Counted from the stretch's first letter, positions 26,242 through 35,690 are shown. The stretch: 64,000 nt of DNA from Canibacter sp052085365 (GCA_052085365.1 JBQDFP010000007.1:1-64000); one strand, 5' to 3'. The notes: generated by a model not told the origin, from the sequence alone. Numbers and translations: made by a program.

Positions 26242-26253
26242 GGAGGCAGTAAC

Positions 26254-26703
26254 ATGGCTAAAGTTATTTTGACCAACGAAGTACGCGGGCTGGGTTCAGC
26301 TGGCGAAGTCGTTGACGTGAAATCAGGCTACGCTCGCAACTACCTCGTCCCTCAGGGATACGCAGTGGGCTGGACCCGCGGCGGCGAAGCACAGGTTGAG
26401 CAGATCCGTAAGGCTCGCGAGGCTCGCGCTCTGGCTTCAGTTGAAGAGGCACAGGCACTGAAAGAGAAGCTTGAAGCTGACAAGATCCGCATTGAAGCTA
26501 AGGCCGGCCAGGGTGGACGCCTCTTCGGCGCCATCAAGCCTGCAACAGTTGCCACTGCAATTGAGCAGGGTGGCCTCGGCTCAGTCGACAAGCGTAAGAT
26601 CACCGTTCCCAGCATTAAAGCTACCGGTGATTATCCCGCAACTGTGCACTTGCACGAAGGTGTTGACGCAGAAGTAACACTGCAGATCATCTCAGAACGC
26701 TAA
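26254..26703 (+). CDS. rplI: 50S ribosomal protein L9
   Basis: L9 is an elongated protein at the L1 stalk base. The 149-residue product starts MAKVILTNEVRGLGSAGEVVDVKSGYARNYLVPQGYA-like sequence with the L9 N-domain motifs (SGYARNYLVP), a connecting helix rich in Ala, Glu, Lys, and a C-domain with GRLFGAIKPATVATAI. GGAGG lies nine bases before the ATG. It is the last gene before a strong terminator. Confidence 0.96.
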   Translation: MAKVILTNEVRGLGSAGEVVDVKSGYARNYLVPQGYAVGWTRGGEAQVEQIRKAREARALASVEEAQALKEKLEADKIRIEAKAGQGGRLFGAIKPATVATAIEQGGLGSVDKRKITVPSIKATGDYPATVHLHEGVDAEVTLQIISER

Positions 26704-26720
26704 GCGTTCGATCCACAAGT

Positions 26721-26752
26721 AAACCCCTTGGGAGGCTACTCCTGAGGGGTTT
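26721..26752 (+). terminator. rho-independent terminator after rplI
   Basis: AAACCCCT and GAGGGGTTT-type arms with an inner GGGAG/CTCCT stem form a long hairpin 18 bases after the rplI stop, followed by TTTCTTG. It ends the rpsF-ssb-rpsR-rplI transcript. Confidence 0.8.
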
Positions 26753-27345
26753 CTTGTATCTTTGGATGCCGGCCGAAAACGAATCTCGAACCTATCTCCG
26801 AATCCGATAAAAAGAGTACTTTTTTAGGGTGCGCAAGAGGACCTTTTCGATGCACATCAAACACACAGGTTACGCGCTGATGTGGGTCGTATTGCGTGTG
26901 GATCATGTCAGTCACAGCCATGTAGTTCAGTGAGATTCTCGGCGTGTTGCGAGAGAACAATCTTTCGCCGAAGAATTTTCCAAATTGACGAAAAAAGTAG
27001 TTGACATTTTTGTCCGGTCTCCTCACTTTTTCCTAAAACTGTCCACAAGCTCGAAATTCGCGAGAGTCTCAACCTGTAGATGAAAGTTAATAAAAAATAG
27101 TTTCGAAAACGGTGAAAATCCCTGGTCAGAAGCCAATCCACGAAACTGTCCAAACGGTTACCCACAGGTATCCAGTACAAATGTGGATAACTTGACCGGT
27201 ATTCCACGTAGTTATCCACTAAGTTATCCACAGGGTGATTTTGGAGTCTGATGGGGAGCGTCTACGCTCAGTACGATAGATACCGCGCCGCAACAATTGC
27301 GGGAGCAGCGCAGCATGCACCAGACCGCACCGGGAAGGCAAACAC
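26753..27345. promoter_or_regulatory. long dnaB upstream region with DnaA-box cluster
   Basis: About 590 bases without a convincing gene separate the rplI terminator from dnaB. DnaA boxes: perfect at 27182-27190 and 27224-27232; one mismatch at 26897-26905, 27158-27166 (TTACCCACA) and 27212-27220 (TTATCCACT). An AT-rich tract (27084-27120) and A/T runs (26808-26826, 26990-27010) lie beside them. Two minus-strand frames here (26736-27026 and 26908-27231) have no recognisable protein character. This box density rivals that between dnaA and dnaN. Confidence 0.72.
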
Positions 27346-28707
27346 GTGTCGATGAGCCAGTTCGATATGGCTGAAGTTTCAGCTAACCCTGGTGAGCGCA
27401 CCCCACCCCATGATGTGTTAGCTGAGCAAAGCGTGCTCGGCGGCATGCTGTTGTCCAAAGATGCAACCGCTGATGTGACCGGACTGCTGCGTGGACCAGA
27501 TTTCTACGTACCGAAACACGAAGTGGTGTACGAGGCCATTATCGACCTCTACTCACGTGGCGAACCGACTGACGTGATTACTGTCACGGACCAGCTCACC
27601 AAAACCGGTGATTTGCAGCGTGCCGGGGGAGTCGAGTACCTGCACACGATGACCGGCATCGTGCCGACCGCTGCGAACGCGAGCTTCTACGCTGAGATCG
27701 TCGCTGAAAAAGCGCTGCTACGCCGACTCGTTGAAGCAGGCACCCGGATCGCACAAATGGGGTACGCCGCAGAGGGTGAAGCGATCGAACTGGTGAACTC
27801 CGCGCAATCAGAGATCTACCAGGTGACCGGTGACGACCAGTCAGAGGACTATGTGCCGCTGTCCGAAGCTGTTGATTCTGCGGTTGAAGAAATCGAACGC
27901 GCCAACATGGCCGAAGACGGAATGCTCGGTATTCCCACCGGTTTTGCTGAGCTAGACGAAAAAACAAATGGTTTCGCGCCCGGTCAGATGGTCATTATCG
28001 CCGCACGCCCCGCCATGGGTAAATCAACGCTAGCGCTGGATGTCGCACGCTCAGCGTCAGTGCACGCCGGGGCCACCACTGTGTTCTTTTCACTCGAGAT
28101 GGGCCGCACCGAAATCGCAACGCGTCTGCTTGCGGCAGAGGCATCAATTCCGATGCAGGCGCTGCGCAAAGGTAACCTCGAACCACGCGACTGGACGAAA
28201 ATTGCTGCCACCACAAACCGCATTAATGAGGCACCGCTGTTCATCGACGACAGCCCTAACCTCACCCTCGTTGAAATCCGTGCGAAATGTCGTCGCCTGA
28301 AACAGCGTCACAATCTGAAGATGGTTGTGATTGACTACCTGCAGCTGCTCTCGAGCGGGAAAAAGGCAGAAAGCCGCCAGCAAGAGGTCAGTGAATTTTC
28401 ACGTGCACTAAAACTTCTGTCGAAAGAACTTGAGGTGCCGGTCGTTGCGCTGTCGCAGTTGAACCGTGCGTCTGAGCAGCGTTCTGACAAGATGCCCGCG
28501 ATCAGTGACCTACGTGAATCAGGTTCGCTCGAGCAGGATGCCGACATGGTGATCTTGCTGCACCGTGAATCCAGTTACGAAACAGACAATCCGCGTGCGG
28601 GGGAGGCCGACTTAATTCTCGCCAAGCAGCGTAACGGCCCCACCGGAACGATCACCGTTGCGTTCCAGGGTATGTATTCACGTTTCCAAGACATGCCTCA
28701 GGTCTAA
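27346..28707 (+). CDS. dnaB: replicative DNA helicase DnaB
   Basis: DnaB is the hexameric helicase of the fork. The 453-residue product has the N-terminal collar domain (PHDVLAEQSVLGGML), the RecA-like C-domain with Walker A ARPAMGKSTLALDVA, Walker B VVIDYLQLL and the DLRESGSLEQDADMV motif near the end. No intein is present, unlike in some actinobacteria. The GTG at 27346 is preceded by GGGAAGG; an ATG two codons later is possible. DnaA boxes lie upstream. Confidence 0.96.
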   Translation: MSMSQFDMAEVSANPGERTPPHDVLAEQSVLGGMLLSKDATADVTGLLRGPDFYVPKHEVVYEAIIDLYSRGEPTDVITVTDQLTKTGDLQRAGGVEYLHTMTGIVPTAANASFYAEIVAEKALLRRLVEAGTRIAQMGYAAEGEAIELVNSAQSEIYQVTGDDQSEDYVPLSEAVDSAVEEIERANMAEDGMLGIPTGFAELDEKTNGFAPGQMVIIAARPAMGKSTLALDVARSASVHAGATTVFFSLEMGRTEIATRLLAAEASIPMQALRKGNLEPRDWTKIAATTNRINEAPLFIDDSPNLTLVEIRAKCRRLKQRHNLKMVVIDYLQLLSSGKKAESRQQEVSEFSRALKLLSKELEVPVVALSQLNRASEQRSDKMPAISDLRESGSLEQDADMVILLHRESSYETDNPRAGEADLILAKQRNGPTGTITVAFQGMYSRFQDMPQV

Positions 28708-28783
28708 CGCGTCCCCAGATCACAGGGGTCATTGCCGGGAAACTACCAGGCCCTTCACAACTCACCTCATCCAATATGAACCT

Positions 28784-29695
28784 ATGGACGAGGCAATAGT
28801 GCGAGCGGCACATGTACGCCGCTCTTTCGGGAAAGTCACCGCAGTGCGTGATGCCTCACTGACGCTTCGCCCGGGTCAGATCACCGGACTCGTCGGGCCG
28901 AACGGCGCGGGTAAAACCACGCTACTTCTGATGCTGGCCACCCTTGTACAACCTGATTCGGGCACGCTCCGCTTCGTTGAAAGCTCCGCCGAGAACGTTG
29001 CAGCCGCACGCTCACGCATCGGCTGGATGCCCGACGCGCTCGGTACATGGCCAGCACTCACTGTGCGTGAAACACTCGAATACACCGCGAAGCTCAACGA
29101 CCTCGACAAGGCGCACGCACACGAACGCGCTGGGGAACTTATCGGCATGTTTGACCTGCACCTGCTTGCTGACCAGCCGGCCAAAGTTCTCTCACGCGGC
29201 CAGAAACAACGGCTGGGTTTGGCACGTGCACTCGTACACAAACCACAAGTGCTTCTGCTCGATGAGCCCGCAGCCGGGCTCGACCCCGACGCACGGATCC
29301 ACATGCGCGAACTTCTGCGTGAATACGCAAATGACGGGGGAGCGGTCCTCATTTCAAGCCACGTGCTTGCAGAGCTTGACGACATTGTTGATGACGCAGT
29401 GTTTATGTTTCAGGGGGTCACAGCGGAGCGCCCACAGCACACGCGTACTGGGCGGCGAGCCTGGCGCTTGCGGGCCGCCGGTGAAACCCTCGAAATCGAA
29501 ACCGTTGCGCGCATCATCGGTAACGAGCGCATCAGCCAAGATCGCGCTTACTTGCGTATCGAATTTGCAGGCGAGCTGGATGCTGCACGCGCACTCACGG
29601 CACTCATCGCCGCGGGAATTTCGGTCAGTGAGTTCTCACCCGAACACGGCGAACTCGAGCACGAATTTATGTCGCTGCAAACGAGGGAACCATGA
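28784..29695 (+). CDS. ABC transporter ATP-binding protein
   Basis: This 303-residue ATPase powers the ABC-2 type permease that follows. It has Walker A GPNGAGKTTLL at about residues 36-46, Q-loop region, the signature LSRGQKQRLGLARAL, Walker B VLLLDEPAAGLD and the switch histidine in ISSHVLAEL. The extra 80-residue C-terminal region is typical of the CcmA/NatA-like exporter ATPases. The ATG at 28784 was chosen because the upstream frame overlaps dnaB. It overlaps the permease gene by four bases. Substrate unknown. Confidence 0.9.
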   Translation: MDEAIVRAAHVRRSFGKVTAVRDASLTLRPGQITGLVGPNGAGKTTLLLMLATLVQPDSGTLRFVESSAENVAAARSRIGWMPDALGTWPALTVRETLEYTAKLNDLDKAHAHERAGELIGMFDLHLLADQPAKVLSRGQKQRLGLARALVHKPQVLLLDEPAAGLDPDARIHMRELLREYANDGGAVLISSHVLAELDDIVDDAVFMFQGVTAERPQHTRTGRRAWRLRAAGETLEIETVARIIGNERISQDRAYLRIEFAGELDAARALTALIAAGISVSEFSPEHGELEHEFMSLQTREP

Positions 29696-30780
29696 GACGC
29701 GTCATTACGATCGCACAGTACGAACTGCGTCAACGCCGCAGAAGCGTTGCATGGATCATTCTGATGTCGGTGACTGCTTTTGTCATGCTGCTGGTATCGG
29801 GTTTCACCATTGCAGCACTCAGCATCGGCGAAGGCTGGCCCGAAGAATCAGGATTTGTGCTCTACAGCGTTGTCACATTTTTCTCGCTACTGCTCATCTT
29901 GTGTATTTCACCCGCATTCAGCGGCAACGCAATCAACGGTGACCGAGAAAACGCGACCCTCGCCACGATTCAAGTCACGCAGGCCACCACAAACAATATT
30001 CTCTGGGGCAAACTTCTTGCGGCGATCGCAACCGGGAGCGGATTTATTATTGTTGCGCTGCCGTTCCTGATCGGCGCAGCAGTGATCGGCAAAATGCCCG
30101 TCGCTACGTGGCTTACCGCGCTCGCAATCCTGTGCGCGGAAGTGGTGATCGTGTCGGCCATAGGCGTTGCTATTTCAGGACTCGTCACGCGGTCACTCTT
30201 CTCAGTGGTTATTACCTACTTGGTGATTGCAATGCTTTCGATCGGCACCGTCATCTTTTTCATCCTGGCTTCATCGGTTGACCGAGTCACCATCACCACG
30301 CACTATCGCTCGTACGTGAATGATTCCGCGGCACAAGGAGAGTTGCCTGACGCCGAGCCAGTGCCCGGGGTGGATCCTGATGGTTCCGCGTGTGGTTCGT
30401 GGCAGACAGATTCTTACCAAGAATCACGCACCGACCGTACGTGGTGGTTACTCGCACCGAACCCGTTCGTGATTCTTGCCGACGCGACTCCGAAAACCTT
30501 CGACAGTGCCGGCAATGCGGTCGATTTGACCACGGAACTGTCGTGGGCGGTGCGCAGCACTCAACTTCCGCCCGAAACCGAAGTTGAGTGGGACGATTGC
30601 GCCGCAGTTTCTGAGCAAGCCGAAGGTGAAACCGCCGAAGAGGTGATCGACGAGACCGTGCCGAGCTGGTGGGCAGGGCTCACCCTGCAAATTATTGTTG
30701 CCGGTGTGCTGATTCTCTTCGCACTCAAACGCACGGATACCCCCGCGAAGCGTATGCCGCCCGGCACGCGAGTTGCATAG
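29692..30780 (+). CDS. ABC-2 type transporter permease
   Basis: This 362-residue membrane protein starts MRRVITIAQYELRQRRR, the usual ABC-2 start, and has about six membrane spans at roughly residues 20-42, 58-75, 105-130, 138-165, 170-200 and 330-350. A large extracytoplasmic loop (about residues 205-320) carries two cysteines in ACGSW and DDCAAV. It is coupled to the ATPase at 28784, forming a two-gene exporter of unknown substrate. Confidence 0.87.
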   Translation: MRRVITIAQYELRQRRRSVAWIILMSVTAFVMLLVSGFTIAALSIGEGWPEESGFVLYSVVTFFSLLLILCISPAFSGNAINGDRENATLATIQVTQATTNNILWGKLLAAIATGSGFIIVALPFLIGAAVIGKMPVATWLTALAILCAEVVIVSAIGVAISGLVTRSLFSVVITYLVIAMLSIGTVIFFILASSVDRVTITTHYRSYVNDSAAQGELPDAEPVPGVDPDGSACGSWQTDSYQESRTDRTWWLLAPNPFVILADATPKTFDSAGNAVDLTTELSWAVRSTQLPPETEVEWDDCAAVSEQAEGETAEEVIDETVPSWWAGLTLQIIVAGVLILFALKRTDTPAKRMPPGTRVA

Positions 30781-30866
30781 ATGACGTTCTACTGACGGTC
30801 TACTTCGTATGGTCAAGCTCTCAGTCAATCCCCGATAGGATAGTTGGGAGGGAGGCGAATCTTGCT

Positions 30867-31424
30867 ATGGCATCACCACAGGCTCTAATGCGTACCCCAG
30901 CGTTTCTTCGCGCAGGCGTCCTCATTGTCATTGGGCTTGTCGTTACGTTCACCGCACCCTTGCATTCGATGCTCGAGTTCAACCGTGGGCTGTTCGGCAT
31001 CAGCGTGCTTGCGCTCGGCATTGTGCAAGTCATTGTTTTCGCTGTCGCAAAACTTCGCCCGTATCTCACCCAGGGCGGACTCGCTCTCATCTTCTTCGAC
31101 CTCCTTGCAGCCGCTTTCACGCTTCTCGCGGCAACGAGCACAGATCTGCTCACCCACGTGGTCGCTATTTGGGCGGTCGGTTCAGCCGTTATTGCCTTCC
31201 TGAGTCGCAGCTTGCACCATGCATCACGAGCACGTGACGCCTATATTCAGTGCGGTATTTTGGTGCTGCTCGCGATCCTTGTGGAACTCACGCGCGGGGA
31301 TCCAGTGATGATGATCGGGTTCTTTGGCGCTTACGCAATGATTGCGGGCGTATTTCAGGGTATTTCAGCATTTGATCTGGGGCGAGACACCCCAGACGCG
31401 AGTCAGAAAGGGGGCGAGGAGTGA
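30867..31424 (+). CDS. DUF308/HdeD-like membrane protein
   Basis: The 185-residue protein (start MASPQALMRTPAFLRA) has about six regularly spaced hydrophobic helices from residue 15 to 172, in the short paired-helix pattern of the HdeD/DUF308 family. No catalytic motif is seen. The C-terminus is charged (DLGRDTPDASQ). GGAGGGAGG lies about 14 bases before the ATG. It overlaps the next gene by four bases, so the pair is co-translated. Function unknown. Confidence 0.6.
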   Translation: MASPQALMRTPAFLRAGVLIVIGLVVTFTAPLHSMLEFNRGLFGISVLALGIVQVIVFAVAKLRPYLTQGGLALIFFDLLAAAFTLLAATSTDLLTHVVAIWAVGSAVIAFLSRSLHHASRARDAYIQCGILVLLAILVELTRGDPVMMIGFFGAYAMIAGVFQGISAFDLGRDTPDASQKGGEE

Positions 31425-31744
31425 ACAAGGAAAACGACGAGGTGACACCATCACGCCGCGATCGATTGCGACCATTGGAGCTGCTCGGCTTCTCGGCAGT
31501 CCTCGCGGTGTTTGCGTCCCTAATAGTGGCGATGACAACGCGAGACTGGGCCCTGCTGGTACCCATCACCGCAGGCGGAGTCTTCATTGTGTCAGCAATG
31601 GCTCTCGCATTAATCGGCCTCGGCATGAAGCCGAACGCTGAAGACGTTGAGGCGCGAAAAGACTTACAAAACCCCAGTGCTGAAGTCAACGATGCAGAAG
31701 TCGACGATGCTGACGGCAACGGCTCGACGCCAAACGCTCACTAG
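31421..31744 (+). CDS. small two-span membrane protein, unknown function
   Basis: The 107-residue product begins with GTG and a charged head (NKENDEVTPSRRDRLRP), then has two hydrophobic spans at about residues 22-42 and 46-67 and a long acidic tail rich in Asp, Glu and Asn. No family is recognised. Coupled to the HdeD-like protein upstream by a GTGA overlap. It converges on purB across a shared terminator. Confidence 0.68.
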   Translation: MNKENDEVTPSRRDRLRPLELLGFSAVLAVFASLIVAMTTRDWALLVPITAGGVFIVSAMALALIGLGMKPNAEDVEARKDLQNPSAEVNDAEVDDADGNGSTPNAH

Positions 31745-31787
31745 ACATCCGCCCACGAGGTCATCCTCGCCCAGATGCTCAGTACCG

Positions 31788-31824
31788 TAGTTGGGCTACC
31801 CCGCAGCGAGGGGCGACCCAACTA
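31788..31824. terminator. bidirectional hairpin terminator between membrane gene and purB
   Basis: TAGTTGGG pairs with CCCAACTA, and CCCC pairs with GGGG inside a 3-base internal loop. The right arm includes the purB stop codon. It lies between convergent genes and can serve both, though there is no clear T-run. Confidence 0.6.
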
Positions 31825-33213
31825 GTCGGTGCTAGGAATACGGCTGACGAGCGTGCTCGCAATACCCGTATAAGTCGTTGGGGTCAGATCTAGAAGACGC
31901 TGCTTCGCCGCATCGCCAATTTTGAGACCCTCAACGAACTCGACAAGCTCTGCCTGGCCAATACGGCGGCCCCGCGTAAGCTCTTTCAGCGCCGCATACG
32001 GGTCTTGAATCGTCGAACGGCCCGCAACCACCTCGGCACGAATCACCGTCTGGATGGCCTCAGCAAGCACTTCCCAGTTCGCATCAAGATCAGCAGCAAT
32101 CACATCTTCTGCCGCATCAACCTGCCCAAGACCCTTCAGAATATTGTCGAGGGCGAGCACTGAGTGACCGAAACCCACACCAATGTTGCGTTGCGCAGAT
32201 GAGTCAGTCAGGTCGCGCTGCCAACGACTCGTGACAAGCGTCTCAGCAAGCGAACCCAAAATGGCGTTCGACAGTTCAAGATTCGCTTCAGCGTTCTCAA
32301 ACCTAATCGGATTCACCTTGTGCGGCATCGTTGACGACCCCGTCGCACCCGCAACGGGAATCTGACGGAAGTAGCCGATCGAAATATAGCTCCACATGTC
32401 AGTCGCGAGGTTATGCAGAATCCGGTTCGCGTGCGCCACAGTTGAATACAGTTCAGCTTGCCAGTCGTGTGACTCGATCTGCGTGGTCAACGGGTTAAAC
32501 GTGAGCCCAAGCCCCGTCACAAACTCACGACCAATGCGTGACCAGTCCGCATCCGGGTCAGCTGCCAGATGCGCCGCAAAGGTGCCGGTCGCACCGCTGA
32601 ACTTACCGAGATATTCAGCACGGTCAACGAACTCAACCTGGCGGCATAGCCGGTGCACAAATACCGCAAGCTCTTTGCCCAGCGTTGTCGGTGTCGCGGG
32701 CTGCCCATGTGTGCGGCTCATCATGGCCAGATCACGGTATTGCTCAGCCTGACGGCTTAGCTCCTCGATGACGAGCAGCATCTTCGGGCGCCACACTTCA
32801 ATAATCGCCTGCTTCACTGTCAGTGCATACGAAAGATTATTGATGTCTTCGCTGGTGCAACAAATATGCGTCAGCTCTGCAATACGTCCCAGGCCAAGCG
32901 CATCGAGCTTCTCGCGCACCAAATACTCAACAGCCTTCACATCGTGCTGAGTTGTTGACTCAATATCTTTCAGACGGTCGATTTCCGTCTGACCAAACTG
33001 ATCCACCCACTCACGTAGCGCACCAATTTGATCGGCCGAAAGCTGCTCGGAACCAAACATTTCAATATCGGTCAGATAGATCAGCCACTCAACTTCGACG
33101 TGCACGCGGGCACGATTCAGGCCCGCCTCGCTCAGAAAGTCACCGAGTTGCGCGACCGCCCCTCGGTAGCGACCATCGAGCGGACTGAGCGGTTGAATAG
33201 GAAGCGTGGGCAT
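31822..33213 (-). CDS. purB: adenylosuccinate lyase
   Basis: PurB cleaves SAICAR and adenylosuccinate in purine synthesis. The 463-residue product starts MPTLPIQPLSPLDGRY, the PurB hallmark, and has the fumarase/aspartase-superfamily signature GSSTMPHKVNPIRFE, plus SRTHGQPATPTTLGKEL with the catalytic His region and TSEDINNLSY. It is divergent from the aminotransferase at 33316, and purA for the preceding step lies at 45341. Confidence 0.96.
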   Translation of the reverse strand: MPTLPIQPLSPLDGRYRGAVAQLGDFLSEAGLNRARVHVEVEWLIYLTDIEMFGSEQLSADQIGALREWVDQFGQTEIDRLKDIESTTQHDVKAVEYLVREKLDALGLGRIAELTHICCTSEDINNLSYALTVKQAIIEVWRPKMLLVIEELSRQAEQYRDLAMMSRTHGQPATPTTLGKELAVFVHRLCRQVEFVDRAEYLGKFSGATGTFAAHLAADPDADWSRIGREFVTGLGLTFNPLTTQIESHDWQAELYSTVAHANRILHNLATDMWSYISIGYFRQIPVAGATGSSTMPHKVNPIRFENAEANLELSNAILGSLAETLVTSRWQRDLTDSSAQRNIGVGFGHSVLALDNILKGLGQVDAAEDVIAADLDANWEVLAEAIQTVIRAEVVAGRSTIQDPYAALKELTRGRRIGQAELVEFVEGLKIGDAAKQRLLDLTPTTYTGIASTLVSRIPSTD

Positions 33214-33315
33214 AAACTGACACCTTCGTGTTCGCGAGCAAGACCCTTACAGTCTAGTGAACGAACAGCCGCGTATATCGCGACAATCGCATACCTCATC
33301 ACTAGACTTAACGAG

Positions 33316-34356
33316 ATGAACGACAAAGTGCGGATTCGAGCCGATGTTTTAGCGGTCTCTGCGTACACGCAGGGGCGTGCGCCGGACCGCGTCGGGTTCA
33401 AACTCTCGAGTAATGAAAACCCGTTCGGGCCACTGCCCGATGTGTTGAAAGCCGTGCATGAACGCACTGACTTCAACCGGTACCCCGCGGCAGACATGTC
33501 TGAATTACGTGAGCGGATCGCTGCCACGTACGGTCTTACCGCAGATCATGTGCATATTGGTTCAGGATCTGTCTCGATCTTGTACCAGTTGGTTCACGCA
33601 GTGGCAGGCCCGGGCGACAACTATGTGTTCCCGTGGCCAAGTTTCGAAGCGTACCCCGGGCTCGGGCTTGCAAGCGGGGCGCAACCTGTTGCGGTTCCAC
33701 TAGCTGATGATTTCTCGAATGATCTCGATGCGCTCGCCGACGCGGTAAATGATCGTACGCGTGCCGTGCTGGTGTGTACACCAAATAACCCGACCGGTCC
33801 CGTAGTGAAAGCTGACGATTTTGCGCGCTTCTTGTCACGCGTGCCCAGTGATGTGCTTGTCATTGTTGACGAGGCTTACGCCGAGTTTGTGACCGACCCG
33901 GATGCTGCGCACGGCACACCCGTCGGCAATGTCGTTGTGTTGAAAACTTTCTCGAAGGCATACGGCCTGGCCTCGTTGCGTATTGGTTACGGCATTGGTG
34001 ACCCCGAGATTTGGTCGGCCGCGTCACGCGTTGCGATTCCGCTCGCGATGAGCGGCCCGGCTGAAGCGGCAGCGCTCGCGTCCCTCGATGCGCAAGACCA
34101 GCTAACTGAACGAGTTGGTGAGCTCATTGCCCGTCGTGAACGTGTCGTGACTGCGCTTCGTGAGGCAGGCATTCGAGTGCCGCAGGCACAGGGAAACTTT
34201 ATTTGGTTGCCCGATGCGCCAGAGACGCTCGCGGGTGCCTTCGCTGAGCGGGGAACGCTTGTTCGACCGTTTGCCGGTCACGGTGTTCGCATAAGCATCG
34301 GCGAAGATGACAGCATTGATGAAGTGATTGAAGTCGTAAAGGGGGAAATGGCGTGA
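33316..34356 (+). CDS. histidinol-phosphate / aromatic aminotransferase
   Basis: This 346-residue fold-type I PLP enzyme belongs to the HisC/Pat family. It has FKLSSNENPFGPLP at about residues 28-41, ANNPTG-type CTPNNPTGPV, VDEAYAEFV with the PLP-contacting Asp/Tyr, and TFSKAYGLASLRIGYG with the Schiff-base Lys. HisC and the aromatic aminotransferase Pat are very similar; lying before a 2-oxoacid dehydrogenase operon and away from his genes, it may transaminate aromatic or branched amino acids. Start ATG 33316 chosen because the longer frame overlaps purB. It overlaps the E1alpha gene by four bases. Confidence 0.85.
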   Translation: MNDKVRIRADVLAVSAYTQGRAPDRVGFKLSSNENPFGPLPDVLKAVHERTDFNRYPAADMSELRERIAATYGLTADHVHIGSGSVSILYQLVHAVAGPGDNYVFPWPSFEAYPGLGLASGAQPVAVPLADDFSNDLDALADAVNDRTRAVLVCTPNNPTGPVVKADDFARFLSRVPSDVLVIVDEAYAEFVTDPDAAHGTPVGNVVVLKTFSKAYGLASLRIGYGIGDPEIWSAASRVAIPLAMSGPAEAAALASLDAQDQLTERVGELIARRERVVTALREAGIRVPQAQGNFIWLPDAPETLAGAFAERGTLVRPFAGHGVRISIGEDDSIDEVIEVVKGEMA

Positions 34357-35690
34357 GCACAGCCGGTGCAAGCACGGATGCTGCAGACTCGGTCGATGTG
34401 AACACAGTCGACGTAAACACAAACTCTGTAAACACTGTCGGAGTCAGCAAAGACGGCGTCAGCGTAGACGACCTCGCCACAGCTCGCGAGGACACTGATC
34501 GTGTGACCCGAGTTGAGCGTCACATGTCGGATCCGGCTCCGGTGCAATTCTTGACTCCGGACGGTGAATGGAACCCGAGCGACACCGCAGGGGAGTTTGC
34601 GGATGAGCTCGACGGCTTAAGCGTTGACGACTTCCGCACATGGTATTCAGACATGGTGCACACGCGCGCGTTCGATATTGAATGCACGAACCTGCAACGC
34701 CAGGGCCAGCTTGCGCTGTGGGTGCAGGGCATCGGTCAGGAAGGCTGCCAGGTTGGTCTCGCAAATGCATGCATTCCCGAAGACTTCATTGTTCCCTCAT
34801 ACCGCGAGCACACCGTCGCCCGCGTACGCGGACTGCATCTGACAAAGCTTGCCGCAGTATTTCGTGGTTTGACGCATGGCGGGTGGGACATTAACGACCC
34901 CGCCAACGGCAACATGAATCTCTACACGCTGGTTCTCGGTGCCCAAACTCAGCATGCAGCGGGCTATGCACTCGGTCAGCTACTTGACGCAAAAGCGAAA
35001 GCCGGAGACACCACTCTCGATCCCGGTCAGCCTGGTATGGCATCCGATGCCGCAACCATGGTTTTCTACGGTGACGGCACCACCAGCCAGGGTGACCCCA
35101 ACGAAGCTATGATCTTTGCCGCAAGCTACCAGTCGCCGCTTGTGTTCGTAGTACAGAACAACAAATGGGCGATTTCGGTTCCTGTCACCCGCCAGTCACG
35201 TACCCCGTTGTACCGACGTGCACTCGGGTTTGGAATCGACTCGGTACAAATTGACGGCAATGATCCACTCGCGGCATACGCCGTAGGAAAACGGTTCATG
35301 GATGACGCTCGTGCAGGCAAAGGTCCCCGTGCAATCGAAGCTCTCACGTACCGCATCGGTGCACACACCACGAGCGATGACCCAACCCGCTACCGTGAGA
35401 ATGAAGAGCTCGAAGAGTGGCAACTCAAGGATCCCATTCAGCGGTTCGAGCACTTCTTGCGCGGCAAAGGTGTCGGTGACGACTTCTTTGAAGAAACGGA
35501 AACAGCCGCGAAAGCACACGCGCGAAAGATCCGCGACGAAATTCTCGCCCTTCCCGCGCCGACCCCAGAGTCTATGTTCGAGAACGTCTACTCAGACGCT
35601 CACCCGCGCATGAATGAACAGGTCGACTGGCTGCAACGTTACGAGTCTTCGTTCACCGAAGACGAGGCAACCCCTGTGGAGGACGCATGA
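34353..35690 (+). CDS. 2-oxoacid dehydrogenase E1 component, alpha subunit
   Basis: E1alpha with E1beta decarboxylates a 2-oxoacid (pyruvate or branched-chain) using thiamine diphosphate. The ThDP motif runs from GDGTTSQGDPNEA to VVQNNKWAIS (GDG...NN) at about residues 236-265; the phosphorylation-loop-like IGAHTTSDDPTRYR follows. An unusual first 60 residues contain five VDVNT-type pentapeptides from a 15-bp DNA repeat, absent from the core family; a start at MSDPAPVQF (34524) is possible. Followed by E1beta (overlap of four bases). Confidence 0.92.
   Translation: MSTAGASTDAADSVDVNTVDVNTNSVNTVGVSKDGVSVDDLATAREDTDRVTRVERHMSDPAPVQFLTPDGEWNPSDTAGEFADELDGLSVDDFRTWYSDMVHTRAFDIECTNLQRQGQLALWVQGIGQEGCQVGLANACIPEDFIVPSYREHTVARVRGLHLTKLAAVFRGLTHGGWDINDPANGNMNLYTLVLGAQTQHAAGYALGQLLDAKAKAGDTTLDPGQPGMASDAATMVFYGDGTTSQGDPNEAMIFAASYQSPLVFVVQNNKWAISVPVTRQSRTPLYRRALGFGIDSVQIDGNDPLAAYAVGKRFMDDARAGKGPRAIEALTYRIGAHTTSDDPTRYRENEELEEWQLKDPIQRFEHFLRGKGVGDDFFEETETAAKAHARKIRDEILALPAPTPESMFENVYSDAHPRMNEQVDWLQRYESSFTEDEATPVEDA
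34392..34466. repeat. 15-bp imperfect tandem repeat (5 units) at the start of the E1alpha gene
   Basis: Five in-frame 15-base units (34392, 34407, 34422, 34437, 34452) encode VDVNT, VDVNT, NSVNT, VGVSK and DGVSV. The first two differ at only two bases. Unit size keeps the frame. Confidence 0.75.

Noticed and set aside
26736..27231. Two minus-strand frames of 96 and 107 codons upstream of dnaB
   Set aside because: No family, no ribosome site, poor composition, and they span DnaA boxes and terminator sequence; more likely regulatory DNA.
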